Below, in pieces: positions 27,702 to 35,846 of a DNA stretch of 64,000 nt. The notes below the pieces were generated by a model, which saw only the letters and a program-made list of their open reading frames with translations, did not search any database and had not been told where the DNA came from. Each line of letters opens with the position of its first letter. The first letter of the stretch is position 1. The position numbers and the translations under genes are program-made. This DNA comes from Bacteroidota bacterium. GTDB lineage: Bacteria > Bacteroidota > Bacteroidia > Chitinophagales > Chitinophagaceae. Where the stretch lies: positions 1,933,736 to 1,997,735 of the forward strand of contig VBAR01000001.1 of assembly GCA_005882315.1 (NCBI GenBank). The letters run 5' to 3'.

Positions 27702-28859
27702 ATGAGAACCACTGCTTTAAAACTAACTGTCATTCTGCTCTTATGTGTGTTTTCAGGAATTGCTACCGCACAACCTTCCGTAGAGCCAATTAACGTTGTT
27801 ACAACCGCTGTACCTTTTTTACGTATTTCCCCTGATGCCCGTGCCGGTGGTATGGGTGATTTGGGACTGGCTACTTCACCTGATGCAAGCTCATCTTTCT
27901 GGAACATTGGAAAAACCGCATTCAACACTTCAAAAGGAGGATTGATTGCCAGTTACACTCCCTGGCTGAAAGACCTTGTAAACGATGTTTATCTTGCCGG
28001 AGTTTCTGGTTATTACAAATTTGATGAAGAGTCCGCAATTACCGGATCGCTTCGTTATTTTAGTTTAGGTAATATCCAGTTTACAGATAACCTCGGTAAT
28101 GAATTTGGAAGCTTCCGCCCGAGGGAGTTTGGCTTTGACATCGGTTATTCAAGAAAACTCTCCAAAAAATCAGGTTTGGGTGTTGGATTGAAATTCATCA
28201 GTTCAAACCTCGCAAATAATATCACTGTAGGAAGTACTACTTATCAAACAGGAACTTCTGTTGCAGCTGATATTGGTTATTACCTTGATGGTAAGAATGA
28301 AGCAGGTGATGGCTGGGCATTTGGCGCTGCTTTGAACAACCTGGGGGCTAAAATTTCTTATACCAGCAATGCAACTCAAAAAGATTTCATTCCTGCGAAC
28401 CTCGGTTTAGGTACTACTTACACAAAAAATTTCAATGCAGATAATAAACTGACTTTTGGTGTTGATCTCAATAAACTACTTGTACCAACTCCTCCTGCTG
28501 AAGGAGATGCAGCTGCACTTCAGGATTATCGTAGTAAAAGCGTTATCGGTAGCTGGTTCAGTTCATTTGGTGATGCACCAGGTGGCATGAGTGAAGAAGT
28601 GAAAGAATTCCAGTTTTCAATCGGAGCTGAATATTGGTATAAGAACCAGTTTGCTCTCCGCACAGGTTATTTTCATGAAGACAAAACAAAAGGTAACCGT
28701 CGTTATTTCACAATGGGTCTGGGTGTAGTGTATAATGTATTTGGTTTAAACTTCAGCTACCTGATCCCTTCAGGAAGTGGTGTAAACCGCAACCCACTTT
28801 CCAACACGCTGCGTTTCTCTGTGTTGTTTGATTTTGATGCCAGTGCTAAAAAAGAATAA
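27702..28859 (+). CDS. porV: Type IX secretion outer-membrane protein PorV
   Basis: 385 residues with a signal peptide (to about 24, ATAQ). The start of the mature chain, TAVPFLRISPDARAGGMGDLGLATSPDASSSFWN, is the PorV/LptO hallmark. The rest is beta-rich with amphipathic strands ending FGLNFSYLIP and a terminal strand LRFSVLFDF, a 14-strand FadL-like barrel in known structures. PorV carries type IX cargo from the SprA pore to PorU. It is 72 bp after porU and followed by a strong terminator. Confidence 0.93.
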   Translation: MRTTALKLTVILLLCVFSGIATAQPSVEPINVVTTAVPFLRISPDARAGGMGDLGLATSPDASSSFWNIGKTAFNTSKGGLIASYTPWLKDLVNDVYLAGVSGYYKFDEESAITGSLRYFSLGNIQFTDNLGNEFGSFRPREFGFDIGYSRKLSKKSGLGVGLKFISSNLANNITVGSTTYQTGTSVAADIGYYLDGKNEAGDGWAFGAALNNLGAKISYTSNATQKDFIPANLGLGTTYTKNFNADNKLTFGVDLNKLLVPTPPAEGDAAALQDYRSKSVIGSWFSSFGDAPGGMSEEVKEFQFSIGAEYWYKNQFALRTGYFHEDKTKGNRRYFTMGLGVVYNVFGLNFSYLIPSGSGVNRNPLSNTLRFSVLFDFDASAKKE

Positions 28860-28881
28860 TACAAAGTGACTTCGATATTTG

Positions 28882-28914
28882 AAATGTCCCGCTTTTGGCG
28901 GGACATTTTTATTT
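28882..28914 (+). terminator. Rho-independent terminator of porV
   Basis: An 8-bp GC-rich stem (TGTCCCGC with GCGGGACA) with a 5-base loop, then TTTTTATTTT, 23 bp after the porV stop. Confidence 0.9.
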
Positions 28915-28974
28915 TACAAAATACATTTCTTCAATCCCTGCTTTCCTGATATTTGCTGCATAATATAATAATAC

Positions 28975-29454
28975 ATGTCTTACCGCATCGGATTTGGGGT
29001 CGATTATCATCAGTTGGTGGAAGGCCGGGAGCTTTGGATTGGCGGCGTAAAAATTCCGCATCATAAAGGTTCTTTGGGACATAGCGATGCAGATGTATTA
29101 TTACATGCTATTTGTGATGCAATGCTTGGTGCTTTGTCGCTGGGAGATATTGGTATTCATTTTCCTAACACATCAGCGGAGTTTAAAAATATTGATAGCA
29201 AAATACTTTTAAGAAGAACTTTCACATTAATATCCGATGAAGGATATAGAATTGTGAATATTGATTCTTCTGTATGTCTTGAGGCCCCAAAAATTAAGGC
29301 CCATGCAACCGAAATGAAAAAAATCATCGCTTCAATTCTTGATATAACGGAAAAAGATGTTTCAGTAAAAGCGACTACGACAGAGCAAATGGGTTTTGTG
29401 GGAAGAGAAGAAGGTCTACAGGCTTTCGCAACTGTTTTATTACAAAAAATTTAA
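28975..29454 (+). CDS. ispF: 2-C-methyl-D-erythritol 2,4-cyclodiphosphate synthase
   Basis: 159 residues, the usual IspF length. The zinc ligands are visible: Asp10 and His12 (GVDYH) and His44 (HSDADVLLHA). Other family marks are GALSLGDIGIHFP, VCLEAPKI, VKATTTEQMGFVGREEGLQAFA. IspF makes the cyclic diphosphate in the MEP isoprenoid pathway in the cytoplasm. The gene stands alone after the porV terminator, with a GH109-type gene starting 7 bp after its stop, so the two are probably co-transcribed although functionally unrelated. Confidence 0.96.
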   Translation: MSYRIGFGVDYHQLVEGRELWIGGVKIPHHKGSLGHSDADVLLHAICDAMLGALSLGDIGIHFPNTSAEFKNIDSKILLRRTFTLISDEGYRIVNIDSSVCLEAPKIKAHATEMKKIIASILDITEKDVSVKATTTEQMGFVGREEGLQAFATVLLQKI

Positions 29455-29461
29455 TTGTTAT

Positions 29462-30910
29462 ATGAAATCTAATCGCAGAAAATTTCTCCGCAACCTCGGT
29501 ATAGGTGCAGGCGCAATAACAGCTTTACCTGCTTTAGCCCATGTAAAAAATGATGAGGCAGATATTATTAATAGTATTGGCTCCTATGAAAATGAAAAGC
29601 AAACATTTAATATGTGCGGCTATGCTGCACCAAAACTGGACACAGTAAGGATCGGTGTAGTTGGTTTAGGTATGCGTGGATCTGAAGCGGTATCAAGATT
29701 AAGTTATATAGATGGAGTTGAAATAACAGCACTGTGTGATAAATATCCTGACCGTGTAACGAAATCGCAAAAGACACTGGAAAAAGCGGGAAGACCAAAA
29801 GCAAAAGAATATAGCGGTGAAGAAGGATACAAGGCATTATGCGAAAGCAATGATGTTGATCTGGTTTATACACCAACTCCCTGGCATCTGCATACACCTG
29901 TCGCTGTATATGCAATGAAGCATGGTAAGCATGCTGCCACTGAGGTAAATGTTGGTAAAACAATTGATCAATGTTGGGAGGTAGTAGAAACATCTGAGAA
30001 AACAAAAAAACATTGCATGATGCTGGAGAACTGCTGTTATGATTTTTTTGAACTGCTTACATTGAATATGGCAAGACAGGGAATGTTTGGTGAGATTGTT
30101 CATGCCGAAGGCGCATACATACATGATCTAAGCAGAGATTGGTTATTTAATAAGAAAGCTTACGCAGATATGTGGCGGCTAAAAGAAAATATCGGGAAGA
30201 ACGGAAACTTGTATCCAACACATGGCCTCGGTCCAATTTCGCAATGCATGAATATAAACCGGGGCGATAAGTTTGATCACCTGGTAAGTATGAGTACAAA
30301 TGACTTTACTTTGAATAACCTTGCAAAAGAAATGACTGCGAAGGATGATTTCTTTAAGGAGTATGTTGATAAACCTTATCGAGGTAATATGAATACAACA
30401 TTGATACGTACCAATAGTGCTAAGTCGATCATGCTGCAGCATGATGTATCTACACTTCGTCCTTATTCAAGAATTCACCTGGTAAGTGGTACAAAAGGGG
30501 TGGCCCAAAAATATCCGGGACCTGAGCGGATCGCATTTGGTCATAGTTGGATTAAAGAAGAGGAAATGAAAAAATTAGTTGATACTTATTCACCACCAAT
30601 TGTAAAACACATAGGAGAAATAGCAAAAGAAGTAGGCGGACATGGGGGTATGGATTTTATTATGGATTGGCGATTGATCGATTGTTTGCGAAATGGTTTA
30701 CCGCTTGACCAGAATGTGTATGATGGAGCATCATGGAGTTCTATATTTCATTTAAGCCAGAAATCTGTTGCCTCAAAATCAAAATCTGTTGATGTGCCTG
30801 ATTTTACAAGAGGTGCATGGAAAACAAATAAACCGATGGATCTTACATTGAATGGTGGGGCAACGACGGTGGTAAGAAAAATCAAATCAGATTCAAAACT
30901 ACAACAATAA
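29462..30910 (+). CDS. GH109-type glycoside hydrolase (NAD-dependent, Gfo/Idh/MocA fold), Tat-exported
   Basis: 482 residues from the ATG at 29462, chosen because it opens with a Tat signal (SNRRKFLRNLG, residues 3-13); the longer open frame would run back into ispF. NAD loop GVVGLGMRGS (65-74). Segments such as EGYKALCESNDVDLVYTPTP, MMLENCCYDFFELLTLNMARQG, GNLYPTHGLGP and RPYSRIHLVSGTKG are diagnostic of family GH109, alpha-N-acetylgalactosaminidases that use NAD and a redox-elimination mechanism. At the usual EVPA site it reads EVNV, a possible active-site variation. Export suggests action on host or cell-surface glycans. Confidence 0.88.
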   Translation: MKSNRRKFLRNLGIGAGAITALPALAHVKNDEADIINSIGSYENEKQTFNMCGYAAPKLDTVRIGVVGLGMRGSEAVSRLSYIDGVEITALCDKYPDRVTKSQKTLEKAGRPKAKEYSGEEGYKALCESNDVDLVYTPTPWHLHTPVAVYAMKHGKHAATEVNVGKTIDQCWEVVETSEKTKKHCMMLENCCYDFFELLTLNMARQGMFGEIVHAEGAYIHDLSRDWLFNKKAYADMWRLKENIGKNGNLYPTHGLGPISQCMNINRGDKFDHLVSMSTNDFTLNNLAKEMTAKDDFFKEYVDKPYRGNMNTTLIRTNSAKSIMLQHDVSTLRPYSRIHLVSGTKGVAQKYPGPERIAFGHSWIKEEEMKKLVDTYSPPIVKHIGEIAKEVGGHGGMDFIMDWRLIDCLRNGLPLDQNVYDGASWSSIFHLSQKSVASKSKSVDVPDFTRGAWKTNKPMDLTLNGGATTVVRKIKSDSKLQQ

Positions 30911-30942
30911 AGAAAGGCCACTTGTGTGGCCTTCTTTTTATT
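30911..30942. terminator. Bidirectional terminator between convergent genes
   Basis: An 8-bp stem (AAGGCCAC with GTGGCCTT, 30914-30933) with a TTGT loop, a T-rich tail on the plus side (CTTTTTATT) and a weaker one on the minus side. It separates the glycosidase gene from the convergent TPR gene. Confidence 0.85.
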
Positions 30943-30969
30943 GGTTATTTCAAAACTCTATTAGTTTTG

Positions 30970-32193
30970 TTATTTGCGGACTCTCTCTTTAATTAAAGCT
31001 GCTAAAGAAAGCAACTCTGGGTTTTTATTATTTGTGCTTAAAGCTCTTTCAATAAACGGTAATGCATTTTTATAGTCTTGCATTTCTACATACACTTTTG
31101 CAACGGTTCCATTTGCTTCAATATTGGCGGGCCGACGGTTATATTCTTTCAGTGCATATTCCAGGGCTTTGTCATAATCTTTCACCCCTACATAGGCATG
31201 AGCCATTTCATGATCTTCATTACCCGTTTTAGAAAGCTTTTTCATGTGAGTAAGGATTTCTGATGCTAGAGCCGATGCTTTTTCTTTTTCACCAGTCAAC
31301 TTATATATTTCGGCAATACCTTCTTTGAATGTGTGATCGGGAATAATTGAATCAGCCTGTTGAAATAATGATAATGCTTTTGTATAATCTTTTTTTGTGG
31401 TTGCAATTCTTGCAAGACCTGCTAAGGCGTAAGGATAATTTTCACGGTTATTTAAAGCAATAGCATATTGCATTTCTGCCTCTTTCATTTTGCTCCATTG
31501 CTCGTATAATTTACCTGTTTGTATGCGACACCATTCTGTATTCTCATCACCGGGGGCGCCGGCGGTTACAGCTAGTTTCATTGCTTCAATAGCGCCGGGC
31601 ATATCACCATGTATTTCTCTTAAATAAGCAATACGGGAATAAGAACGGATATCCGGTCGAATGGAAATCATTTTATCAGCGGCTTCAACAGCAGCTTCAT
31701 ACTTTCCTAACTCGACATTCGCATCTATGAGCATGCCATACACATAAGCATTATAAGGAAATTTCTGTTTTAATTGTTCTGCTATTACAAGTGCTTCTTC
31801 AAACTTGTGCATTGATAAGAGTATCGTCGTTTTAAAGCTCAGGGCTTCAAAATTTTCAGGATCTTTTTCAAGCACAGAACTAATTTGCTGCATCGCCGCT
31901 TCATTATAGTAAGCGTAGTTACCGGTTACCCTTGCCTCCTGCATATAAATACCTGCGATTGCAAGCATTGATTTTATATCATTACTGTTTATTTCAGTCT
32001 TTTTGGTCAGCGTAGTGACTTTAGCATTTACTATTTGCCACTCCTGTGTATGATTCAGGGCGGTTGGACGTGGTAGCAGACCGTAGCTTTTTGTTCCCGG
32101 TTTCTTTTTGCTTTCGTTTTTCGTTAAAACAATAAAAGCAGTTCCTGCAAGGAATAAAAAGGAAAGGCCGCCGAGTAAAAATCTTTTTTTCAT
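30970..32193 (-). CDS. TPR-repeat protein with N-terminal signal anchor
   Basis: 407 residues. A signal or anchor helix (residues 4-24) is followed by about eight TPR-type helical pairs, for example KYEAAVEAADKMISIRPD, PYALAGLARIATTKKDYTKALSLFQQAD, DYDKALEYALKEYNRRP and DYKNALPFIERALSTNNKNP. It is likely periplasmic or outer-membrane facing, and non-enzymatic. It lies 75 bp after the DUF4331 gene on the same strand; the pairing suggests a joint role, which is unknown. Confidence 0.8.
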   Translation of the reverse strand: MKKRFLLGGLSFLFLAGTAFIVLTKNESKKKPGTKSYGLLPRPTALNHTQEWQIVNAKVTTLTKKTEINSNDIKSMLAIAGIYMQEARVTGNYAYYNEAAMQQISSVLEKDPENFEALSFKTTILLSMHKFEEALVIAEQLKQKFPYNAYVYGMLIDANVELGKYEAAVEAADKMISIRPDIRSYSRIAYLREIHGDMPGAIEAMKLAVTAGAPGDENTEWCRIQTGKLYEQWSKMKEAEMQYAIALNNRENYPYALAGLARIATTKKDYTKALSLFQQADSIIPDHTFKEGIAEIYKLTGEKEKASALASEILTHMKKLSKTGNEDHEMAHAYVGVKDYDKALEYALKEYNRRPANIEANGTVAKVYVEMQDYKNALPFIERALSTNNKNPELLSLAALIKERVRK

Positions 32194-32228
32194 AACGTAA
32201 TTTTTATTGGTTCTATGTTTGTCGGAAA

Positions 32229-32258
32229 TAACAGGTACGCTTTGCCGCGTACCTGTTA
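32229..32258 (-). terminator. Hairpin after the DUF4331 gene
   Basis: A 12-bp perfect stem (TAACAGGTACGC with GCGTACCTGTTA) and 6-base loop, starting 10 bp past the DUF4331 stop. The following tract on the minus strand (TTTCC) is weak, so it may only partly terminate and let the TPR gene be expressed, or stabilise the mRNA end. Confidence 0.6.
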
Positions 32259-32268
32259 AAGGATGGAT

Positions 32269-34356
32269 TTAATTTTTTACCACTTTAATTGTTTGTTTTA
32301 CTACACCATTCTTCGATGCAATTACGAGATATGTTCCTGCAGTAAGGCTTCCATTATCCCATTGAACATTATATACACCTGTTTCTTGTTTTTTATCTGA
32401 CAACACTTTTATCAATTTACCCTGCATATCCATTACTGTTATTTTTATCTGTGACGGAGCATCAACACTGTATTTAATAGTGCTGTTGCCATTGCCTGGA
32501 TTAGGATAAGCTGCCAGGTTCATTTCAGGGGCTGCCAGTCCTAAAGTGCTGCTTGATTTTGCCATAGCAGCATTCTGAGAAATGCCTGTGTTATTGTTGC
32601 GTGATGACGGTGTATTGCAATCACAATTATGTGTACCTGCCCATGGAGCAGCTACATAAGGAAACTGTGATCTCAGGGGCGCATCATTTGCAGTTACACC
32701 TGCGTTGTAAGTAAGGACATCAAGCAGATCTTGCGTAACTGGGTTACTACCATTAAAATCATCATACCACAAACCAATTGCTGCGAGTGCAATACCACTT
32801 ACCGCCTGAAGTTCAATAGTAACTACATCATCTTCCAATCTTCTTCCGTTAGGAAAGCCATCCATGTTCGGGATGTTTTGTAAAGAAGTATTCGCATTGT
32901 AAGCAGGATTAGTTAATCCCAGTACTGCTGCATTTACAATACCAAGATTACTGAAAGCCGCACTATTACGTTGTGTTGGAGGCACAGCCATATTTAAACG
33001 CAACATATCGCCACCATTGGGTAAAAAATTATTGATAAAAGGTTTACCCGCTGCTAACGGATTACCACCTTTACCAGTAGCCAATTGATAAGGTTTTAAA
33101 TTGGGAACGCCAGTATTAAAAATTGGCCACAGATCAACAGACCTCGGTGAATTTGCCGCAGGTAAAAGAAGATTACCAAAAATTGCATCATCCAATGCAG
33201 TACCTGCAAGTGCAGGATTGCCTTTTAATCCATACAATCCATTTTGTGTGTTGCCAAAACCAAATGCACCTAATGAATTTTTCTGAATACGTAATGGAGC
33301 CAAAGCTGGTACAGCACCACCAAACAATGCATCATCCATATACAGTCCCAGTTCAGGATTGTAAAAATATTTTCCGAATGTGCTAAGGTATTCCAGATCC
33401 TGGTAAGGAGTCAATGCATTCCACAGATCTTTTTTACCAATTGGAATCACAACTTCGTTTGTTAATGGCATACCTAATCTGGATACCTGTACCCATGGAC
33501 CCTGGTGTGATTCAGTTCCATAATAATCATCCGGGTTCAATACTCTTATTTTTTGACGACTTGCAGATGCCCAAACTCCAATTACATAATTAGGATCCAG
33601 GATATTTGCTGCCTGTGCTGCTGACTTACCATCTTTTTGCAAAGTTGAAATATCAATTTGCAAAGCAATGGTTGAAACATTCAGACATTTCAAACCATCA
33701 ATTGATTGTGTACCTGTCGTACGGGGAGCATCACCTAAATCAAATGCGCCACCGAGGTCAACAAAAAACGGATCATCTGAAGTCCCGCAAAAAACTTTTT
33801 CACCACTGCTGGCTGTTGTGATTGCACTTTGAATCAACGATTCATAGTTAGGCGCATTCAAACCAACGGGGGAACTGATAGAACGAGGGCCGATATTTGG
33901 TGGAGGAACAACGCCATTTGTAACAATAGTGCTGAATTTCTTTCCACCATTCACACTTCTTTCCAAAGTATAAGTGGTTTTCAGGTTTTGTTTTCCCAAA
34001 CGGATATTAAAAAATGTTGTGGGGTCTTCATTCTTCTGGTCAAACGTAAAACGGTAAACAATATCATCACCTTTAGTGGCTACATTATTATCAATGTGAA
34101 TTTCATAACGGATGTTTTCACCAAACGAATAATAATTTGGACCTCCCTGTGGCAATTGCCCGGGAACATAACAGGCGATGATGGTTACTTTGTTCGGATT
34201 GTCCGGGCTGCGAAAAGCATACAGGTCTGTATTATCCGCAAGCGGATCATTTGAAATTAATGGTGCTTCACGATGGCTTGATGCAAATGCTCCATAAGGA
34301 AATACGCTAATGAGCATTGCAACCAGCATGATGGAAGCGTAAATTTTTCTTTTCAT
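32269..34356 (-). CDS. DUF4331 family secreted protein with type IX sorting domain
   Basis: 695 residues. A signal peptide (to about 25, GAFA) is directly followed by the DUF4331 mark SSHREAPLISNDPLADNTDLYAFRSP. The long middle has scattered family segments (GENIRYEIHIDN, RLGMPLTNEVVIP, NGRRLEDDVVTIELQ). The last 80 residues are a type A sorting domain (AYPNPGNGNSTIKYS ... GTYLVIASKNGVVKQTIKVVKN), so the protein is cargo of the type IX system whose parts lie at 22-29 kb. The function of DUF4331 is unknown. It is followed by a TPR-protein gene. Confidence 0.88.
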   Translation of the reverse strand: MKRKIYASIMLVAMLISVFPYGAFASSHREAPLISNDPLADNTDLYAFRSPDNPNKVTIIACYVPGQLPQGGPNYYSFGENIRYEIHIDNNVATKGDDIVYRFTFDQKNEDPTTFFNIRLGKQNLKTTYTLERSVNGGKKFSTIVTNGVVPPPNIGPRSISSPVGLNAPNYESLIQSAITTASSGEKVFCGTSDDPFFVDLGGAFDLGDAPRTTGTQSIDGLKCLNVSTIALQIDISTLQKDGKSAAQAANILDPNYVIGVWASASRQKIRVLNPDDYYGTESHQGPWVQVSRLGMPLTNEVVIPIGKKDLWNALTPYQDLEYLSTFGKYFYNPELGLYMDDALFGGAVPALAPLRIQKNSLGAFGFGNTQNGLYGLKGNPALAGTALDDAIFGNLLLPAANSPRSVDLWPIFNTGVPNLKPYQLATGKGGNPLAAGKPFINNFLPNGGDMLRLNMAVPPTQRNSAAFSNLGIVNAAVLGLTNPAYNANTSLQNIPNMDGFPNGRRLEDDVVTIELQAVSGIALAAIGLWYDDFNGSNPVTQDLLDVLTYNAGVTANDAPLRSQFPYVAAPWAGTHNCDCNTPSSRNNNTGISQNAAMAKSSSTLGLAAPEMNLAAYPNPGNGNSTIKYSVDAPSQIKITVMDMQGKLIKVLSDKKQETGVYNVQWDNGSLTAGTYLVIASKNGVVKQTIKVVKN

Positions 34357-34741
34357 AACTGATTTTGTTTTGAGTAATTAACTATTCCGGAATTGTGGAG
34401 TTGCTTAATACACCGGAATAAACTGGATTAAGCAGCCATTATTTCAAAGGGAGAAGGATTGTTTCGGTTTCTTAAGGGGTTAAATTTTGTTACCGCTAAA
34501 AAATCTTTGCTATCATATACGGTACTTTATTAGGGTTAGATTTTTTAACTAAATAATGGGGAAACAAAGAAAAACGGAAGAGTATAAAAAGGCACTATTT
34601 CAAACATTTACCCGTTAAATAATAGGCTTTGACAAATAAATACGCAGAAATTAGCGGAAACATATAATTTCATAGACTTTAATCATTCCCGGGAAACTCA
34701 AGAAAGCGTATCATTGCAAAAATTAATAGTAGTAGTATTTC
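34357..34741. other. 385-bp divergent intergenic region with overlapping inverted repeats
   Basis: It separates the DUF4331 gene (minus) from the desaturase gene (plus). No gene or RNA is recognised. Two inverted repeats overlap: ATTCCGG/CCGGAAT (34384-34390 and 34413-34419) and TGCTTAAT/ATTAAGCA (34402-34409 and 34427-34434). They cannot both form, and both lie in the likely leader of the DUF4331 mRNA. No convincing promoter box was found on either side. Confidence 0.4.
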
Positions 34742-35821
34742 ATGAAATCGCTGACCACCATTACAGATCCGGTATACATTCCAAAAACCTCTTATAGCTG
34801 GTACGAAAAATTCTGGCTCCGGTATATTAATGATCCAAGGGATTTACCTTTTATTCATTTATTAACGGCCATCCATATTTTAGTGCTACCCGCTGCGGTA
34901 ATATTATATACTCCTTTATTGCAAGGCTGGTACTGGTGGTTGCTTTATCTGCCCTATTTCTATGTATCACAACTATATTTTAAAGGCAGATTTGGCTTAA
35001 TGCTGCATTGTATCAGTCACAGGAAATTTTTTAAAAAAGGATATGTGTGGATCAATGACTGGATTGTTTGGGCAATTTGTCCATTCTTTGGTCATACACC
35101 TGAAACGTATTTTGTACATCATATGGCTATGCACCATGTGGAGAATAATATGCCGGATGATGGCAGTAGTACTTTGCGTTATCAGCGTGATAGTCTCTGG
35201 GGATTTATACAATATGTTTCCCGGTTTTTGACCTTAGGTTTTAGAGATACCTTTATGTACCTCTTCAATCGTAAATGGAAGAAATTTTACATGCGCCTGA
35301 GTTTTGGCGAAATTTCTTTTTACTTGTTTTGCATTGGTATGTGCTTTGTAAACCTGCAGGCAACTCTCTGGATATTTATCATCCCATTTGTTTTTGCCCG
35401 TATAGTAATGATGCTCGGCAACTGGGCCCAGCATGCTTTTATTCATACAGAAGACCCGGAAGAAAATACGATCAACTGCATCAATACAAAATATAATCAT
35501 ACTTGCTGGAACGACGGCTATCATGCAGTGCATCATTTGCGCCCTGCATTACATTACACAGATATTCCTGGCGAATTTTTAAAACACAAGGATGAGTTTG
35601 CGAAAACCAAAGTATTCGTTTTCGATGGTATTCATTACCTGCATGTTTTTTTATGGCTGATGACAAAACGCTATGATAAGCTGGCGAAAAACTTGGTGAA
35701 CATAAATAATATGTTTGCCAGCGAAGAAGAAGCCATTGCACTAATGAAGGAACGTACAAAGAAGTATAGTCCACAGTGGATAAAAGAACACAGCCGGCTA
35801 ACTCATCAACCGGCTGCGTAA
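34742..35821 (+). CDS. Fatty acid desaturase family membrane protein
   Basis: 359 residues with about four membrane helices. There are three His boxes: HCISH (89-93), HHMAMHH (126-132) and HAVHH (261-265), with another HAFIH near 230; these bind the di-iron centre of membrane desaturases and hydroxylases. The substrate could be an acyl lipid, carotenoid or sphingolipid; the sequence alone does not say. The gene stands alone and converges on the large repeat-protein gene at 35847, with 25 bp between. Confidence 0.82.
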   Translation: MKSLTTITDPVYIPKTSYSWYEKFWLRYINDPRDLPFIHLLTAIHILVLPAAVILYTPLLQGWYWWLLYLPYFYVSQLYFKGRFGLMLHCISHRKFFKKGYVWINDWIVWAICPFFGHTPETYFVHHMAMHHVENNMPDDGSSTLRYQRDSLWGFIQYVSRFLTLGFRDTFMYLFNRKWKKFYMRLSFGEISFYLFCIGMCFVNLQATLWIFIIPFVFARIVMMLGNWAQHAFIHTEDPEENTINCINTKYNHTCWNDGYHAVHHLRPALHYTDIPGEFLKHKDEFAKTKVFVFDGIHYLHVFLWLMTKRYDKLAKNLVNINNMFASEEEAIALMKERTKKYSPQWIKEHSRLTHQPAA

Positions 35822-35846
35822 GCAAATTTCTATTTATTTAGTTTTT

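Noticed and set aside
29396-29461. 22-codon extension of the GH109-type gene into ispF
   Set aside because: The Tat signal begins at the later ATG at 29462, and the extension overlaps ispF.
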